Shown here one piece after another: positions 54,504 to 63,077 of a stretch of DNA of 64,000 nucleotides. Where the stretch lies: NCBI RefSeq assembly GCF_029961025.1, contig NZ_JASBVP010000002.1, forward strand, positions 62,001-126,000, in the 5' to 3' direction. This stretch comes from Mycobacterium sp. Lineage in GTDB: Bacteria; Actinomycetota; Actinomycetes; Mycobacteriales; Mycobacteriaceae. Below the pieces are notes generated by a model. That model was not told the origin of the DNA. It searched no databases and saw nothing but the letters and a program-made list of their open reading frames with translations. Position numbers and translations under genes: made by a program. The first letter of the stretch is position 1, and every line of letters starts with the position of its first letter.

Positions 54504-54872
54504 TCACTGGGCCCCATTCGTCCTCACCCTGGCTCGCCACTCCTCGATAACGGTGTATCTAAGGTGCCGTAGGTCGGCTACGAGCCGTTCGGCATAGCCC
54601 GGGTGGATGCGCCAAACCCTGAAGGCCGCGTCCCACTGCCCGGCCCGCGACAGCAATTCTTTAAGCGCGGCTACCTCGCGCTTGTCGTAATAGTCGAAGT
54701 AGACCAGGACATCGTCGTAGTGCTCACCGATCCACTCGCAGGTGACGGCGCAGTCGCTCACAGCAGCCCTCTGCTTGCTGGTGCTGGCGTGCCCGGAGTC
54801 AATGTCCAGGTGGTGATGAGGGTGTTGGGGGCCGCCTCTTCCCCGGGGGTGGCTTCTTTTTGGTTTTGTCAT
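54504..54872 (-). CDS. small HARP-domain-like protein
   Basis: 122 residues with start ATG 54872 overlapping the previous stop. The C-terminal about 65 residues VLVYFDYYDKREVAALKELL, SRAGQWDAAFRVWRIHPGYA, ERLVADLRHLRYTV follow the pattern of the HARP/SMARCAL1 repeat (strand-[FY]D-helix-xxWDxxxxxWxI-Pxx-helix), which binds forked or annealing DNA. Here it is a single repeat without a helicase domain. With the polymerase-like gene downstream, a role in replication is plausible. Confidence 0.55.
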   Translation of the reverse strand: MTKPKRSHPRGRGGPQHPHHHLDIDSGHASTSKQRAAVSDCAVTCEWIGEHYDDVLVYFDYYDKREVAALKELLSRAGQWDAAFRVWRIHPGYAERLVADLRHLRYTVIEEWRARVRTNGAQ

Positions 54873-55309
54873 GCGGAACTGCCACCACCCGCCTGATGCG
54901 ATGTGCGCAGTAGCTCGCTGATGCGGATGAGCTGTTTTTTGGATAGCGTCACGTCGGAGATGATCTGCAGCAGCTGCGCCTCCAGCTGGCCGCCGTCGGG
55001 CTCGACTGCCCCGCGCTCGGGCCCGACGTCACCGGTATCGTGGACCGCCTCACGGCGCTGCCTGGCGCGCCTCGAGGCCTTCAATTGGGCCCGCTGCAAG
55101 GCGGCCAGGCGTGCGTTCTTAGCACGCTTAGCGCGCTCTTCGGGACAAAGAATGCCGTCGGGGTCGACTTGGCGCTCGAACGCGTCGAGCATCGCCCGGC
55201 GTCCAGGTGCGGTCGCTGCTAGCCGGTCGGGCTCGTTGGCCCAGCGGACGTTGGCGGCGATCCGCGCACGCAGACTCCGCTCGGCGGGGGACAGGGGTGT
55301 TATAGGCAT
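54869..55309 (-). CDS. basic coiled-coil protein common in actinobacterial elements
   Basis: 146 residues: SPAERSLRARIAANVRWANE then PDRLAATAPGRRAMLDAFER and QVDPDGILCPEERAKRAKNA. The opening ARIAA...RWAN..DR.A.TAP.R.A is a frequent motif of small proteins in actinobacterial mobile elements, of unknown function. A basic Ala/Arg helix and an acidic C-terminal helix follow. It overlaps the HARP-like gene by 4 bp. Confidence 0.75.
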   Translation of the reverse strand: MPITPLSPAERSLRARIAANVRWANEPDRLAATAPGRRAMLDAFERQVDPDGILCPEERAKRAKNARLAALQRAQLKASRRARQRREAVHDTGDVGPERGAVEPDGGQLEAQLLQIISDVTLSKKQLIRISELLRTSHQAGGGSSA

Positions 55310-55435
55310 GCGGCACCACCCTTATCGGGAAGCGGGCCGCTCTCGCCCGGAGGTGCTGCCGCGCGCAGCTCGTGTCGCAGGAGCCGACGATGATGAACTT
55401 GGTACCTATATGCTACAGTAGCGGTGCCGGGGCGG

Positions 55436-55690
55436 CTAGACGAACCGGCTCACCGGAGCGCGTCCGTCACTTCGAGGGCTGCGCTGTGCTCGCTCCACTA
55501 GCTTCGCCAGCTTGTCGCCCTCCGGAAGTGGCGGCGGCGGATCACATCTGCAGGGGCGGATATCACGACGCCTCCATTCACCGTCAGTACCATCCGGACA
55601 TGCCCAATACGTCGCAACGGGTTTGCGACAGCGGCGGCAGCGCACAAGCACCATCGGTTGCGGCATGTTGAAGATTGAGTACTTCTTCAT
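55436..55690 (-). CDS. zinc-ribbon small protein
   Basis: 84 residues; the ATG at 55690 overlaps the integrase stop as ATGA. VLVRCRRCRKPVATYWACPD and DIRPCRCDPPPPLPEGDKLA give two Cys pairs (CRRC; C..., CRC) typical of a zinc ribbon. It is coupled to the integrase and may be a small DNA-binding partner. Confidence 0.7.
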   Translation of the reverse strand: MKKYSIFNMPQPMVLVRCRRCRKPVATYWACPDGTDGEWRRRDIRPCRCDPPPPLPEGDKLAKLVERAQRSPRSDGRAPVSRFV

Positions 55691-56604
55691 ACCCGATCAC
55701 CCCGGCGTAAGCGTCGTGCGGCCTCGCGGGCGCGATGGTCGGCGGCGCTAGCGCCGTAGCGTTCGAGCATGGTGTCCGACCGCCACCCCATCAGCCTTTT
55801 CAAATCACGCTCCTGGCCACCAGCAAGCAGGAAGTCGTGGGCGTGGGTGTGCCGGAAGCGGTGTGGGTGGATCGCGGCGGGGTCGAGCCCGGCCATAACC
55901 GCCCGCACCTTCAGGCGCTCGCGCACACCGTCGGGGGTGAGCCGCCCGCGCTCACCCAAGAACAGCGCAGGATCGGATGCGTAGCGATGCCCACGCCGCG
56001 CCCGCAGGTAGCGGTCTAGGGCCACCGCCGTCTTCGAGTTGAAGTAGCCGGCCCGGACGCGGCTGCCCTTACCGGTCACCTGCACGGTCCCGGTGTCGAG
56101 GTCTAGGTGCTTGATACCGATACCGGTTAGCTCGCTCACCCGCAACCCGCAGTCGATGAGCAGCCGGATCATTGCGGCGTCCCGGAAGTCCATGAACGTC
56201 CTGCCCTTGCAGGCATTTAGCAGTGCGGCCAACTCCTCGTCGGCAAGCACGGGTACCGGTGGCGGCTCGGGCTTGTCGACCGTCAGCCCGGCTAGCGGGT
56301 CCGTGCAGATGATCTGCTCTGCGAGCAGCCAGCTGGTAAATCGGTGCAGTCCGCGCCAGCGGGTGAGGATGGTGCCATCGCTGAGCCTGCGCCGCCGCAG
56401 CGATTCCAGCCAGGCCTGCACGTTATCCCGCGACAGGGCAGAGAGGTCTGTGGGGTGACCATGTGCGGCCAGCCACCCGCAGAAGTAGCGGACGGACTGA
56501 CCGTAGAGCACCCGGGTGCGCTCTGACTTGCCTTCGACGTACAGGACGCGATCGAAGCTGGCGGCCAATGACTCCAAGGTCTCGGGAAGGGACACGGTGA
56601 CCAT
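55687..56604 (-). CDS. int: tyrosine recombinase integrase of element 2 (XerC/D type)
   Basis: 305 residues. N-terminal SAM-like core-binding domain (LAASFDRVLYVEGKSERTRV ... YFCGWLAAHGHPTDLSALSR). Catalytic residues: LLIDCGLRVSELTGIGIKHL (Arg), VTGKGSRVR (Lys), PHRFRHTHAHDFLLAGG (His-x-x-Arg), GWRSDTMLERYG (His position replaced by Trp as in many members, Tyr nucleophile). It sits 80 bp from the 42-bp att core and is the likely integrase for the polymerase-gene target. Confidence 0.94.
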   Translation of the reverse strand: MVTVSLPETLESLAASFDRVLYVEGKSERTRVLYGQSVRYFCGWLAAHGHPTDLSALSRDNVQAWLESLRRRRLSDGTILTRWRGLHRFTSWLLAEQIICTDPLAGLTVDKPEPPPVPVLADEELAALLNACKGRTFMDFRDAAMIRLLIDCGLRVSELTGIGIKHLDLDTGTVQVTGKGSRVRAGYFNSKTAVALDRYLRARRGHRYASDPALFLGERGRLTPDGVRERLKVRAVMAGLDPAAIHPHRFRHTHAHDFLLAGGQERDLKRLMGWRSDTMLERYGASAADHRAREAARRLRRGDRV

Positions 56605-56645
56605 GTTATCGGGCGAGTACCACTCATGCTAACTCGATTTTCCCA

Positions 56646-57685
56646 TCAGTCGCGCTCATTACCCCAGTTCAAGTCCCTATTTCGGCTCGGCTGCACACGT
56701 TTCGGTTCGCCCGGCATCTTCGGGTAGTTCGGCGGGTAGGGCATGTCACCCAGGCCACGCTCTTCGTCGGCCCGCGCCAGTGCCAGCAGCGGGGTGATCG
56801 ACTGGTCGAGCCCGTCCATGCCGGCCCATGGATCCTCGCGGCGTGCCACCAGCCCGGGCACGGTGGCCATGGTGTAGAACTCGGGTTCGGCACCCGCCAG
56901 CTCATCCCAGGTCAGCGGCATCGACACCGTGGCAATCGGGGTGCGCCGCACCGAATACGCCGATGCCATGGTGCGATCGCGGGCGTTCTGGTTGAAGTCG
57001 ACGAAGACACGCGGGCCGCGCTGCTCCTTCCACCACGATGTCGTCACCGCGTCGGAAGCGCGGCGTTCCAGTTCCCGGGCCAGCGCGATACCCGCCCGGC
57101 GCACCAGGATGAAATCCCAGGCGGCGGCGATTGGCAGAAACACGTGCACCCCCCGCCCGCCGGATTTTTCGCGAAACCCACCAGGCCGAGTTCGTCGAGC
57201 AGCGGCCGCAACACGTCGACGGCCACCGCGCGCACCTGGGCAAACCCGACACCGGGCTGCGGGTCCAGGTCGATGCGCAACTCGTCGGGGTGCTCGGTGT
57301 CGGGGCAGCGCACCGGCCACGGGTGCAGCGTGACGGTACTCATCTGCGCCGCCCACACGATGGCGGCCGGATGGGTGACCTTCAGCGCCTCGGCGGTTCT
57401 TCCCGACGGAAACGTGACCCGGCAGGTGTGCAGGTAGTCGGGATGGTGCGGCGGTATCCGCTTCTGGTAGATCTCGACCCCGTCGATGCCCTCGGGGAAC
57501 CGCTGCAGATAGGTGGGACGGTCGCGCAGCGCGGCCAGCATCGGTCCGCCGGCAACGGCGCGATAGTACTCGACAAGCCTGCGCTTCGTTCCGTTGAGAC
57601 CCAGCTTGGGAAAATACACCCGGTCGGGGTTGGTCACCCGGACCGTTACCCCGTCGATATCGAGTTGTTCTGCGGCGCTTGCCAT
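56646..57685 (-). pseudogene. LigD-like polymerase (Rv3730c type), frameshifted and with captured tail
   Basis: From ATG 57685: AEQLDIDGVTVRVTNPDRVY then FPKLGLNGTKRRLVEYYRAV, RIDLDPQPG with the DxD metal motif of the primase-polymerase fold, and after a frame change GGRGVHVFLPIAAAWDFILV ... GLGDMPYPPNYPKMPGEPKR. The change is needed at 57165-57169 (five T; six would keep frame, giving about 346 residues). The last codons past the 42-bp core (NRDLNWGNERD) come from element 2. NHEJ-type ribonucleotide polymerase, next to ligC. The frameshift may be a real mutation or a sequencing error. Confidence 0.85.
56683..56724. repeat. att core of element 2, right copy (42 bp)
   Basis: Identical to 33389-33430. 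It lies in the coding sequence of the polymerase C-terminus; the integrase is 80 bp to its left. Confidence 0.94.
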
Positions 57686-57884
57686 TACGGCTCCAACGAC
57701 TAAGGGCTGGAGGTGGTGTGGGCGCCGGTAAGCGTGATTCACCGGTCTGGGCACGCAAAAGCCCACGTCATCATCCTGCAGCAGCGTAGCGGTATCAGGG
57801 CACGGCCACACCCGCCGACCACCGTGCCGATGCCCGGTCACGGCGCAAGTAAACGACGGTGGCTGCGCAGGGCACAATGAGCCG

Positions 57885-58958
57885 GTGCGGCTGCCCGTCA
57901 TGCCACCGGTCGCCCCCATGCTGGCCAAAGCGGTTTCGTCGATCCCGCCCGGCGCGTGGTATGAGCCCAAATGGGATGGCTTCCGGTCGATCTGCTTTCG
58001 CGACCGGGACGAGGTCGAGTTGGGCAGCCGCAACGAGCGGCCGCTGACCCGGTACTTCCCCGAACTGGTCGCGGCGATCAAGGCCGAGCTGCCGGTGCGG
58101 TGCGTGGTCGATGGCGAAATCGTCATCGCCACCGGTCGTGGCCTGGATTTCGGGGCGCTGCAACAACGCATCCACCCGGCCGCATCGCGGGTGCGTCTGC
58201 TCGCCGAGCAGACGCCGGCTTCCTTCATCGTGTTCGATGTGCTCGCCCTCGGCGATGACGACTACACCGGGCGGCCGTTTGGTGACCGCCGGGCCGCGCT
58301 CGTCGACGCGATGGCCGCCGTGGGGGCCCGTTCGGGCCGCTCGATTCACCTCACGCCGGCGACCACCGACTTAGCGACCGCCTGGCGCTGGTTCGACAAG
58401 TTTGAAGGCGCGGGCCTGGACGGGATCATCGCCAAGCCACCGACCCTCACCTACCAGCCGGGCAAGCGTGCCATGTTCAAGATCAAGCACGAGCGCACCG
58501 CCGACTGCGTGATCGCCGGCTACCGGGTGCACACCTCCGATGAGCACGCCATCGGCTCGCTGCTGCTGGGGCTTTACCGAGACGGCGGCACCCTCGTCCC
58601 GGTCGGTGTCATCGGCGCCTTTCCGATGGCCGACCGACGGCGACTGTTCACCGAGCTACAACCCCTGGTCACCACCGTCGATGCCCACCCGTGGAGCTGG
58701 GCCGCCCTCCACGCCGGCGGACGCACCCCTCGCACAACCGAAACCTCACGCTGGAACGCCGGCAAGGACCTCTCCTTCGTACCGCTGAGGCCCGAGCGCG
58801 TGGTCGAGGTCCGCTACGACCACATGGAAGGCGAACGATTCCGCCACACCGCCCAATTCAACCGCTGGCGACCCGACCGCGACCCCCGCTCCTGCACCTA
58901 CGCGCAACTCGAACATCCGCTCACCGTCGGCCTCGGCGACATCGTTCCCGGCCTTTAG
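57885..58958 (+). CDS. ligC: ATP-dependent DNA ligase LigC
   Basis: 357 residues from GTG 57885. Nucleotidyltransferase motif I EPKWDGFR (Lys29), motif III VVDGEIVI, motif IIIa FIVFDVLAL, motif IV GLDGIIAKPP, motif V MFKIKHERTADCVIAGYRV, then an OB-fold domain (RPERVVEVRYDHMEGERFRHTAQFNRWRPDRDP). It seals nicks, with a proposed role in repair. It is divergent from the LigD-like polymerase gene, its usual partner. Confidence 0.96.
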   Translation: MRLPVMPPVAPMLAKAVSSIPPGAWYEPKWDGFRSICFRDRDEVELGSRNERPLTRYFPELVAAIKAELPVRCVVDGEIVIATGRGLDFGALQQRIHPAASRVRLLAEQTPASFIVFDVLALGDDDYTGRPFGDRRAALVDAMAAVGARSGRSIHLTPATTDLATAWRWFDKFEGAGLDGIIAKPPTLTYQPGKRAMFKIKHERTADCVIAGYRVHTSDEHAIGSLLLGLYRDGGTLVPVGVIGAFPMADRRRLFTELQPLVTTVDAHPWSWAALHAGGRTPRTTETSRWNAGKDLSFVPLRPERVVEVRYDHMEGERFRHTAQFNRWRPDRDPRSCTYAQLEHPLTVGLGDIVPGL

Positions 58959-59059
58959 ACCGCTACCGTCAGCGTCGGCAGCATGGTGCGCAATGTTCTT
59001 CGACCTGGATCGAAAAAATGGCGGCCCCATTCGGCGCCCGGCGAGATAGCGCCACGCGG

Positions 59060-59545
59060 TCAGCTCCCCTCACCGCGGCCCGCAACCGTCGGATGGGCCA
59101 TCAGCCGATCGAGAAACGGGCGCTGACCGCCGACCAGTTTCCGGCGGGCCTGCGCCACCGGAAACCATGCAGCCCGGTCGATCTCGGGGAAGGTTTGGAT
59201 GCGCCCGGACCCCTTGGGCCATTCCATCTCGAAGGTGTTGCTGTGCGCGTCGCTCACATCGAGATCACCGGGCACGGCGAAGACGCTGACAATCTTGCCG
59301 CTGGGTTGTTTCAGCGACCCCAAGTCGATTCGCGGCCCGGCGGGTGGGGGCAGTCCGATCTCTTCGACGAACTCGCGCTGCGCGGCGGCCCAGGGATCTT
59401 CACCTTCGGGGTACTCCCCTTTCGGGATCGACCACGCCCCATCGTCCTTCTCGGCCCAAAACGGGCCGCCGGGATGGGCGATGAGCACTTCGACGACCCC
59501 GTCGCTGATCCGATACAGCAGCAGGCCCGCGCTGAGTCTGGGCAT
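59060..59545 (-). CDS. NUDIX hydrolase
   Basis: 161 residues from ATG 59545. The Nudix box runs from GEYPEGEDPWAAAQREFVEE to IGL (G-x5-E-x7-REUxEExGU). The N-terminus is PRLSAGLLLYRISDGVVEVL. It hydrolyses nucleoside diphosphate-linked compounds; substrate unknown. It starts 5 bp after the tgs2 stop, so the two are co-transcribed (Rv3733c-Rv3734c order). Confidence 0.93.
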   Translation of the reverse strand: MPRLSAGLLLYRISDGVVEVLIAHPGGPFWAEKDDGAWSIPKGEYPEGEDPWAAAQREFVEEIGLPPPAGPRIDLGSLKQPSGKIVSVFAVPGDLDVSDAHSNTFEMEWPKGSGRIQTFPEIDRAAWFPVAQARRKLVGGQRPFLDRLMAHPTVAGRGEGS

Positions 59546-59550
59546 GCGCG

Positions 59551-60906
59551 CTACACCCCGGTGGCGCGTTCCAGGTCTTCCAGCGACACTTCCAGATGGG
59601 TGAGCAACCGCTGCAGATGCGGCACACTGCGGCGGCACCCCACCAAACCGAAATCCAGGTTGCCCGCATTGTTGACCAGTGTGATGTTCAGCGCCTGGCC
59701 GTCCAACACGATGGACAGCGGATAGTTGCCGTCGAGCCGTGCACCCCGGCAATACATGGGCTTGGCCGGTCCCGGCACATTCGAGATGACGATATTGAAC
59801 GGCGGTGGCGTGGCCGCGATGAAGCCGGGGACCGCCACCAGGGCCAACGGCGCAATGTTGAACGCCGACAACACCAGTGCCTGAAGCCGGGGCAACTCGG
59901 CGAAAACTTTCTTGTTGCGCCGCATCGATGCGCTGATAGTCTCCAGCCGTTTCGCCGGGTCGGCGGTGTTGGTGGCCAGGTTACACAGGATGGTTCCGAC
60001 GAGGTTGCCGCCGCTGTCGGACTCATCCTGGGAGCGCAGGCTGACGGGCACCATCGCGATCAGCGGCGTGTCCGGCAGCGCGTTCTGCTCGGTCAGGTAG
60101 TAGCGCAGCGCACCCGCGCACATCGCCAGCACCACGTCGTTGACCGTCACCCCGGCCGCTTGCTTGACGCTTTTGACGCGCGCCAACGGCCACGACTGGG
60201 CGGCGCACCGGCGGGCTCCGCCGATCTTGACGTTGAGCATGGTGCGCGGCGCTGCGAACGGCAGCGTCAGCTGTTGCTCCCACAGCGCGGCGCGGGCGAG
60301 ATGAAACATCGACGGACCAAGTCCCACAATGGAACCCGTTGTCCGCGCCAGCGTGTGCAGCCGGGATGAAAGGCCCCGCTCCCGGGGACGTCGAGGCAGG
60401 CTCCACATCGCGCGCACTTCAGGGTCGTTCGGGTCGGTCGAAAGCGCACGCTGCATCAGCTTCAGCGCCGAAACGCCGTCGATCAGGGCGTGGTGCAGCT
60501 TGGCGTACACCGCGAACCGCCCGTCGTCGAGCCCCTCCACCAGGTGCAGTTCCCACAACGGGCGATGGCGATCGAGCAGGCTGCCGTGCAACCGGGAGGT
60601 CAGCACCAATAACTCACGGACCCGCCCCGGGGAGGCCAGTGCGGACCGCCGGACGTGATAGTCGAGGTCGACCTCGTCGTCGTAGGCCCAGCCCCAGTGG
60701 GCGATACCGCCGAAGAGGGTCGCGGGGCGCTTGCGGAACGTGGGCGCAACGTCTCGACTGGCGATCATTTCTTTATAGATCTCCGCGATAAACTCCGGAC
60801 CGGCGTCTTCGGGCGGCTCGAACAGCTGCAAACTGCCCACGTGCATGGGGTGCTCACGGGTTTCGAACAACAGAAACATGGCGTCAACGGGCGATATCAG
60901 CTCCAT
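59551..60906 (-). CDS. tgs2: wax ester synthase/diacylglycerol acyltransferase
   Basis: 451 residues. The condensing motif HHALIDG lies in KLHHALIDGVSALKLMQRAL. The N-terminus MELISPVDAMFLLFETREHP and the late block PPFNIVISNVPGPAKPMYCR are WS/DGAT signatures. It makes triacylglycerol or wax ester from acyl-CoA. Position matches M. tuberculosis tgs2 (Rv3734c). Confidence 0.95.
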   Translation of the reverse strand: MELISPVDAMFLLFETREHPMHVGSLQLFEPPEDAGPEFIAEIYKEMIASRDVAPTFRKRPATLFGGIAHWGWAYDDEVDLDYHVRRSALASPGRVRELLVLTSRLHGSLLDRHRPLWELHLVEGLDDGRFAVYAKLHHALIDGVSALKLMQRALSTDPNDPEVRAMWSLPRRPRERGLSSRLHTLARTTGSIVGLGPSMFHLARAALWEQQLTLPFAAPRTMLNVKIGGARRCAAQSWPLARVKSVKQAAGVTVNDVVLAMCAGALRYYLTEQNALPDTPLIAMVPVSLRSQDESDSGGNLVGTILCNLATNTADPAKRLETISASMRRNKKVFAELPRLQALVLSAFNIAPLALVAVPGFIAATPPPFNIVISNVPGPAKPMYCRGARLDGNYPLSIVLDGQALNITLVNNAGNLDFGLVGCRRSVPHLQRLLTHLEVSLEDLERATGV

Positions 60907-61019
60907 GAGCTCATTACACCCGTGCCAGCGGTTGTTTAGCGGCGCTTCGGCATGCTTGCGGCCACTTCACCCCTACGCGTGATTCCAGAGCAGCTCGAAC
61001 TCGCGGTGCCGCAGGTGCA

Positions 61020-61808
61020 TCACCGTGCCCGCTTGCTTCCTAACACAAACGCGAAACGGTCGGTGAAGCACAAGACCTCTGATGGGTGGGTCTTTCGGAT
61101 CTCGTCGACGCCGGCATCCAGTTCGTCGTCGCCGAATTCCGACAGCACCGACAGGTATCGGCTTTTGACCATTTCCAGATACCTGGGTGTGGGGAAGCGG
61201 CGAGGGAAGGACTCATAGCTCACCGACGTCCGCAACCCCGCGTCGCGCAGATAACCCGCGACCACCTCCGGTTCGGGCTGCAGCGATTCGAAAAGTTTAA
61301 GGGCAGACCGAAATAGCGGATACTCGATGCGGGTCGGCAGCATGATGATCAGCAGCCGCCCATCTTCGGCGAGCAAACGCGCCAGGCCCGCCAGCGTTGA
61401 CCCCGGGTCGCAGAAGTGGTGCACCGCCTCCTTGATCAGCAAGCGGTTCACCGGGTGCACCGGCAGCGTCGCGCGGCCTGCGGCCAGGTCTTCGGCCGTT
61501 GCCTGCACCGGAACGTAGGCGGCTTTCTCGGGCAGCTGTGCGAGCATGTCCGCGCAGGGATCGACACAGATAACCCGCGCGGCGACGTCGCCGAGCCCGC
61601 GGCAGTAAAGGCCGGTTCCACAACCCACATCGACGACCTGCGAGGACGCCACCGGCTGTAGGTACTCCACGATCAGCCCGTTCATCCAGTCGAGGAACGC
61701 CGAGCTGCAGGCCCAGTGCCGGTCGTAGACGCACGCCAGCCGGGCATAGTGCCCACTGGTGTCCCCCGGCAGTGCCCCCGCGCATCCACCCGGCACGGCG
61801 GCCATCAT
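61020..61808 (-). CDS. SAM-dependent methyltransferase
   Basis: 262 residues. Motif I VVDVGCGTGLYCRGL, motif II VICVDPCADMLAQL, then LPVHPVNRLLIKEAVHHFCD and LARLLAEDGRLLIIMLPTR. Substrate unknown. It ends in a C-terminal part typical of lipid or small-molecule methyltransferases (PEPEVVAGYLRDAGLRTSVS). It lies between tgs2 and tRNA-Ser, both convergent to nothing else; the 113-bp gap before tgs2 shows no gene. Confidence 0.88.
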   Translation of the reverse strand: MMAAVPGGCAGALPGDTSGHYARLACVYDRHWACSSAFLDWMNGLIVEYLQPVASSQVVDVGCGTGLYCRGLGDVAARVICVDPCADMLAQLPEKAAYVPVQATAEDLAAGRATLPVHPVNRLLIKEAVHHFCDPGSTLAGLARLLAEDGRLLIIMLPTRIEYPLFRSALKLFESLQPEPEVVAGYLRDAGLRTSVSYESFPRRFPTPRYLEMVKSRYLSVLSEFGDDELDAGVDEIRKTHPSEVLCFTDRFAFVLGSKRAR

Positions 61809-61810
61809 AG

Positions 61811-61897
61811 CGGTGGCGGAGGGATTTGAACCCTCGGACGGGGTTACCCGTCACACGCTTTCGAGGCGTGCTCCTTAGGCCGCTCGGACACACCACC
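61811..61897 (-). tRNA. tRNA-Ser (anticodon CGA)
   Basis: Acceptor GGTGGTG pairs with CGCCACC (one G-T pair), discriminator G. The anticodon stem CACGC/GCGTG encloses CTCGAAA, giving CGA. There is a long variable arm. No repeat of its 3' end is seen in the window. Confidence 0.94.
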
Positions 61898-61926
61898 GCC
61901 GAGCAGCTTACCGAACCGCACGCCGC

Positions 61927-62385
61927 TTACCGCACCCGCTGGCGGGCGAAGAATTCCTCCAGCGGCGCGGCGCACTCATCGGCCAAGACCCCGCCCCGCA
62001 CGGCCGGGCGGTGATTGAGCCGGCGATCACGCACCACATCCCACAGCGAGCCCACCGCGCCCGTCTTGGGTTCCCAGGCGCCGAACACCAGTCGCGCGAC
62101 CCGTGCCAACACCAGCGCACCCGCGCACATCGTGCACGGCTCGACGGTGACCGCCAGGGTGGTTCCCGTCAGCCGCCAACCGTCCCCGAGCGCCCGTGCC
62201 GCCGCCCGCAACGCCAGGATCTCGGCGTGCGCGGTGGGGTCGCCGAGGGCTTCCCGGGCGTTGACCGCTCGGGCGAGTTCGCTGCCATCGGGGCCCACCA
62301 CCACCGCACCCACCGGCACGTCGCGCGGCCCGGCCGTAGCGGCCACCGCCAAGGCTGCCCGGATCAGCTCTTCGTCGTCGATCAC
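61927..62385 (-). CDS. tadA: tRNA-specific adenosine deaminase
   Basis: 152 residues. Zinc/catalytic motif HAE in GDPTAHAEILALRAAARALG and PCxxC in VTVEPCTMCAGALVLARVAR. It converts A34 to inosine in tRNA-Arg(ACG). The C-terminus LNHRPAVRGGVLADECAAPL is typical. Its start overlaps the next gene's stop (ATGA). Confidence 0.94.
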   Translation of the reverse strand: MIDDEELIRAALAVAATAGPRDVPVGAVVVGPDGSELARAVNAREALGDPTAHAEILALRAAARALGDGWRLTGTTLAVTVEPCTMCAGALVLARVARLVFGAWEPKTGAVGSLWDVVRDRRLNHRPAVRGGVLADECAAPLEEFFARQRVR

Positions 62386-62894
62386 CGACCGAGACGCTCA
62401 AGCACCGCCGACAGTTCCTCGGCAAACCCCATTTCCCTCGCTATCCGGCCGAGCTGCTCATCGGCGTACAGGTCGGTCTCGTCTAAGATGACGCCCAGCA
62501 CGGCCTCGGGCAGCCCGACGTCGGACAACAACCCCAAATCGCCTTCCTCGAACGGCTCGGCGTCCTCGAGATCCTCGGGATCGATGTCGGCGTCGAGGTT
62601 CTCTAGGACCTCGGCGGCAATGTCGTAGTCCAGCGCAGCGGTGGCGTCCGATAGCAGCAACCGGGTTCCCGAGGGCCCGGGGCGCACGATCACGAAGAAT
62701 TCGTCGTCGATGTCAAGAAGGCCGAAAACCGCTCCCGCGCTGCGTAGTTCACGTAGCTCTGTTTCGGCGGCGGCGAGACTCGTCAGCGCCGCGGGCCGCA
62801 TCGGGAAACACCGCCACTTCCCCTCTTCCCGCACGACGGCGACGCCGAAGCCATCGGGCTTGTCGGCGCGCGCGGAGACACCCTGTGCTCCCAT
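62382..62894 (-). CDS. tRNA adenosine deaminase-associated protein
   Basis: 170 residues, acidic C-terminal half (LDADIDPEDLEDAEPFEEGD). GFGVAVVREEGKWRCFPMRP and LGVILDETDLYADEQLGRIA match the conserved actinobacterial partner of tadA (Rv3753c). Function not established. It overlaps tadA by 4 bp in one operon and is divergent from tyrA. Confidence 0.9.
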   Translation of the reverse strand: MGAQGVSARADKPDGFGVAVVREEGKWRCFPMRPAALTSLAAAETELRELRSAGAVFGLLDIDDEFFVIVRPGPSGTRLLLSDATAALDYDIAAEVLENLDADIDPEDLEDAEPFEEGDLGLLSDVGLPEAVLGVILDETDLYADEQLGRIAREMGFAEELSAVLERLGR

Positions 62895-63077
62895 GCGCGC
62901 AACGCTAGTCGCTGACCAGTCCTCTTGACCAGCAGATCCAGGGTTTCGAAATGCGCAGCGGGACGCGCAATGCCCGCCTCCTCACCGACCCGTTGCCCGG
63001 GCCGAATCGTCCCCGAGGGGAAGGCCTCACACCGCCTTGCAGCCGGATACCGTCGGCAAATGTGCCAACCTTACAGG

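Larger units (their letters stand above)
33389..56682. mobile_element. element 2: 23.3-kb integrative element in the LigD-like polymerase gene
   Basis: The region is bounded by a 42-bp perfect repeat, with a tyrosine integrase (55687-56604) immediately inside the right end. Removing it rejoins the polymerase gene to its old tail and restores the adjacency methyltransferase-polymerase-ligC. It holds a replication/integration module (51.2-56.6 kb), small exported proteins, IS debris, a nuclease-like protein, a kinase and DUF2637/XRE genes. No capsid, terminase or relaxase is seen. DUF2637 is common in conjugative actinobacterial elements, but the class is otherwise open: degraded conjugative element, phage satellite or composite island. 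Confidence 0.88.

Noticed and set aside
33389..56682. complete prophage
   Set aside because: No terminase, portal, capsid, tail or lysis genes can be recognised, so element 2 is called an integrative element only.
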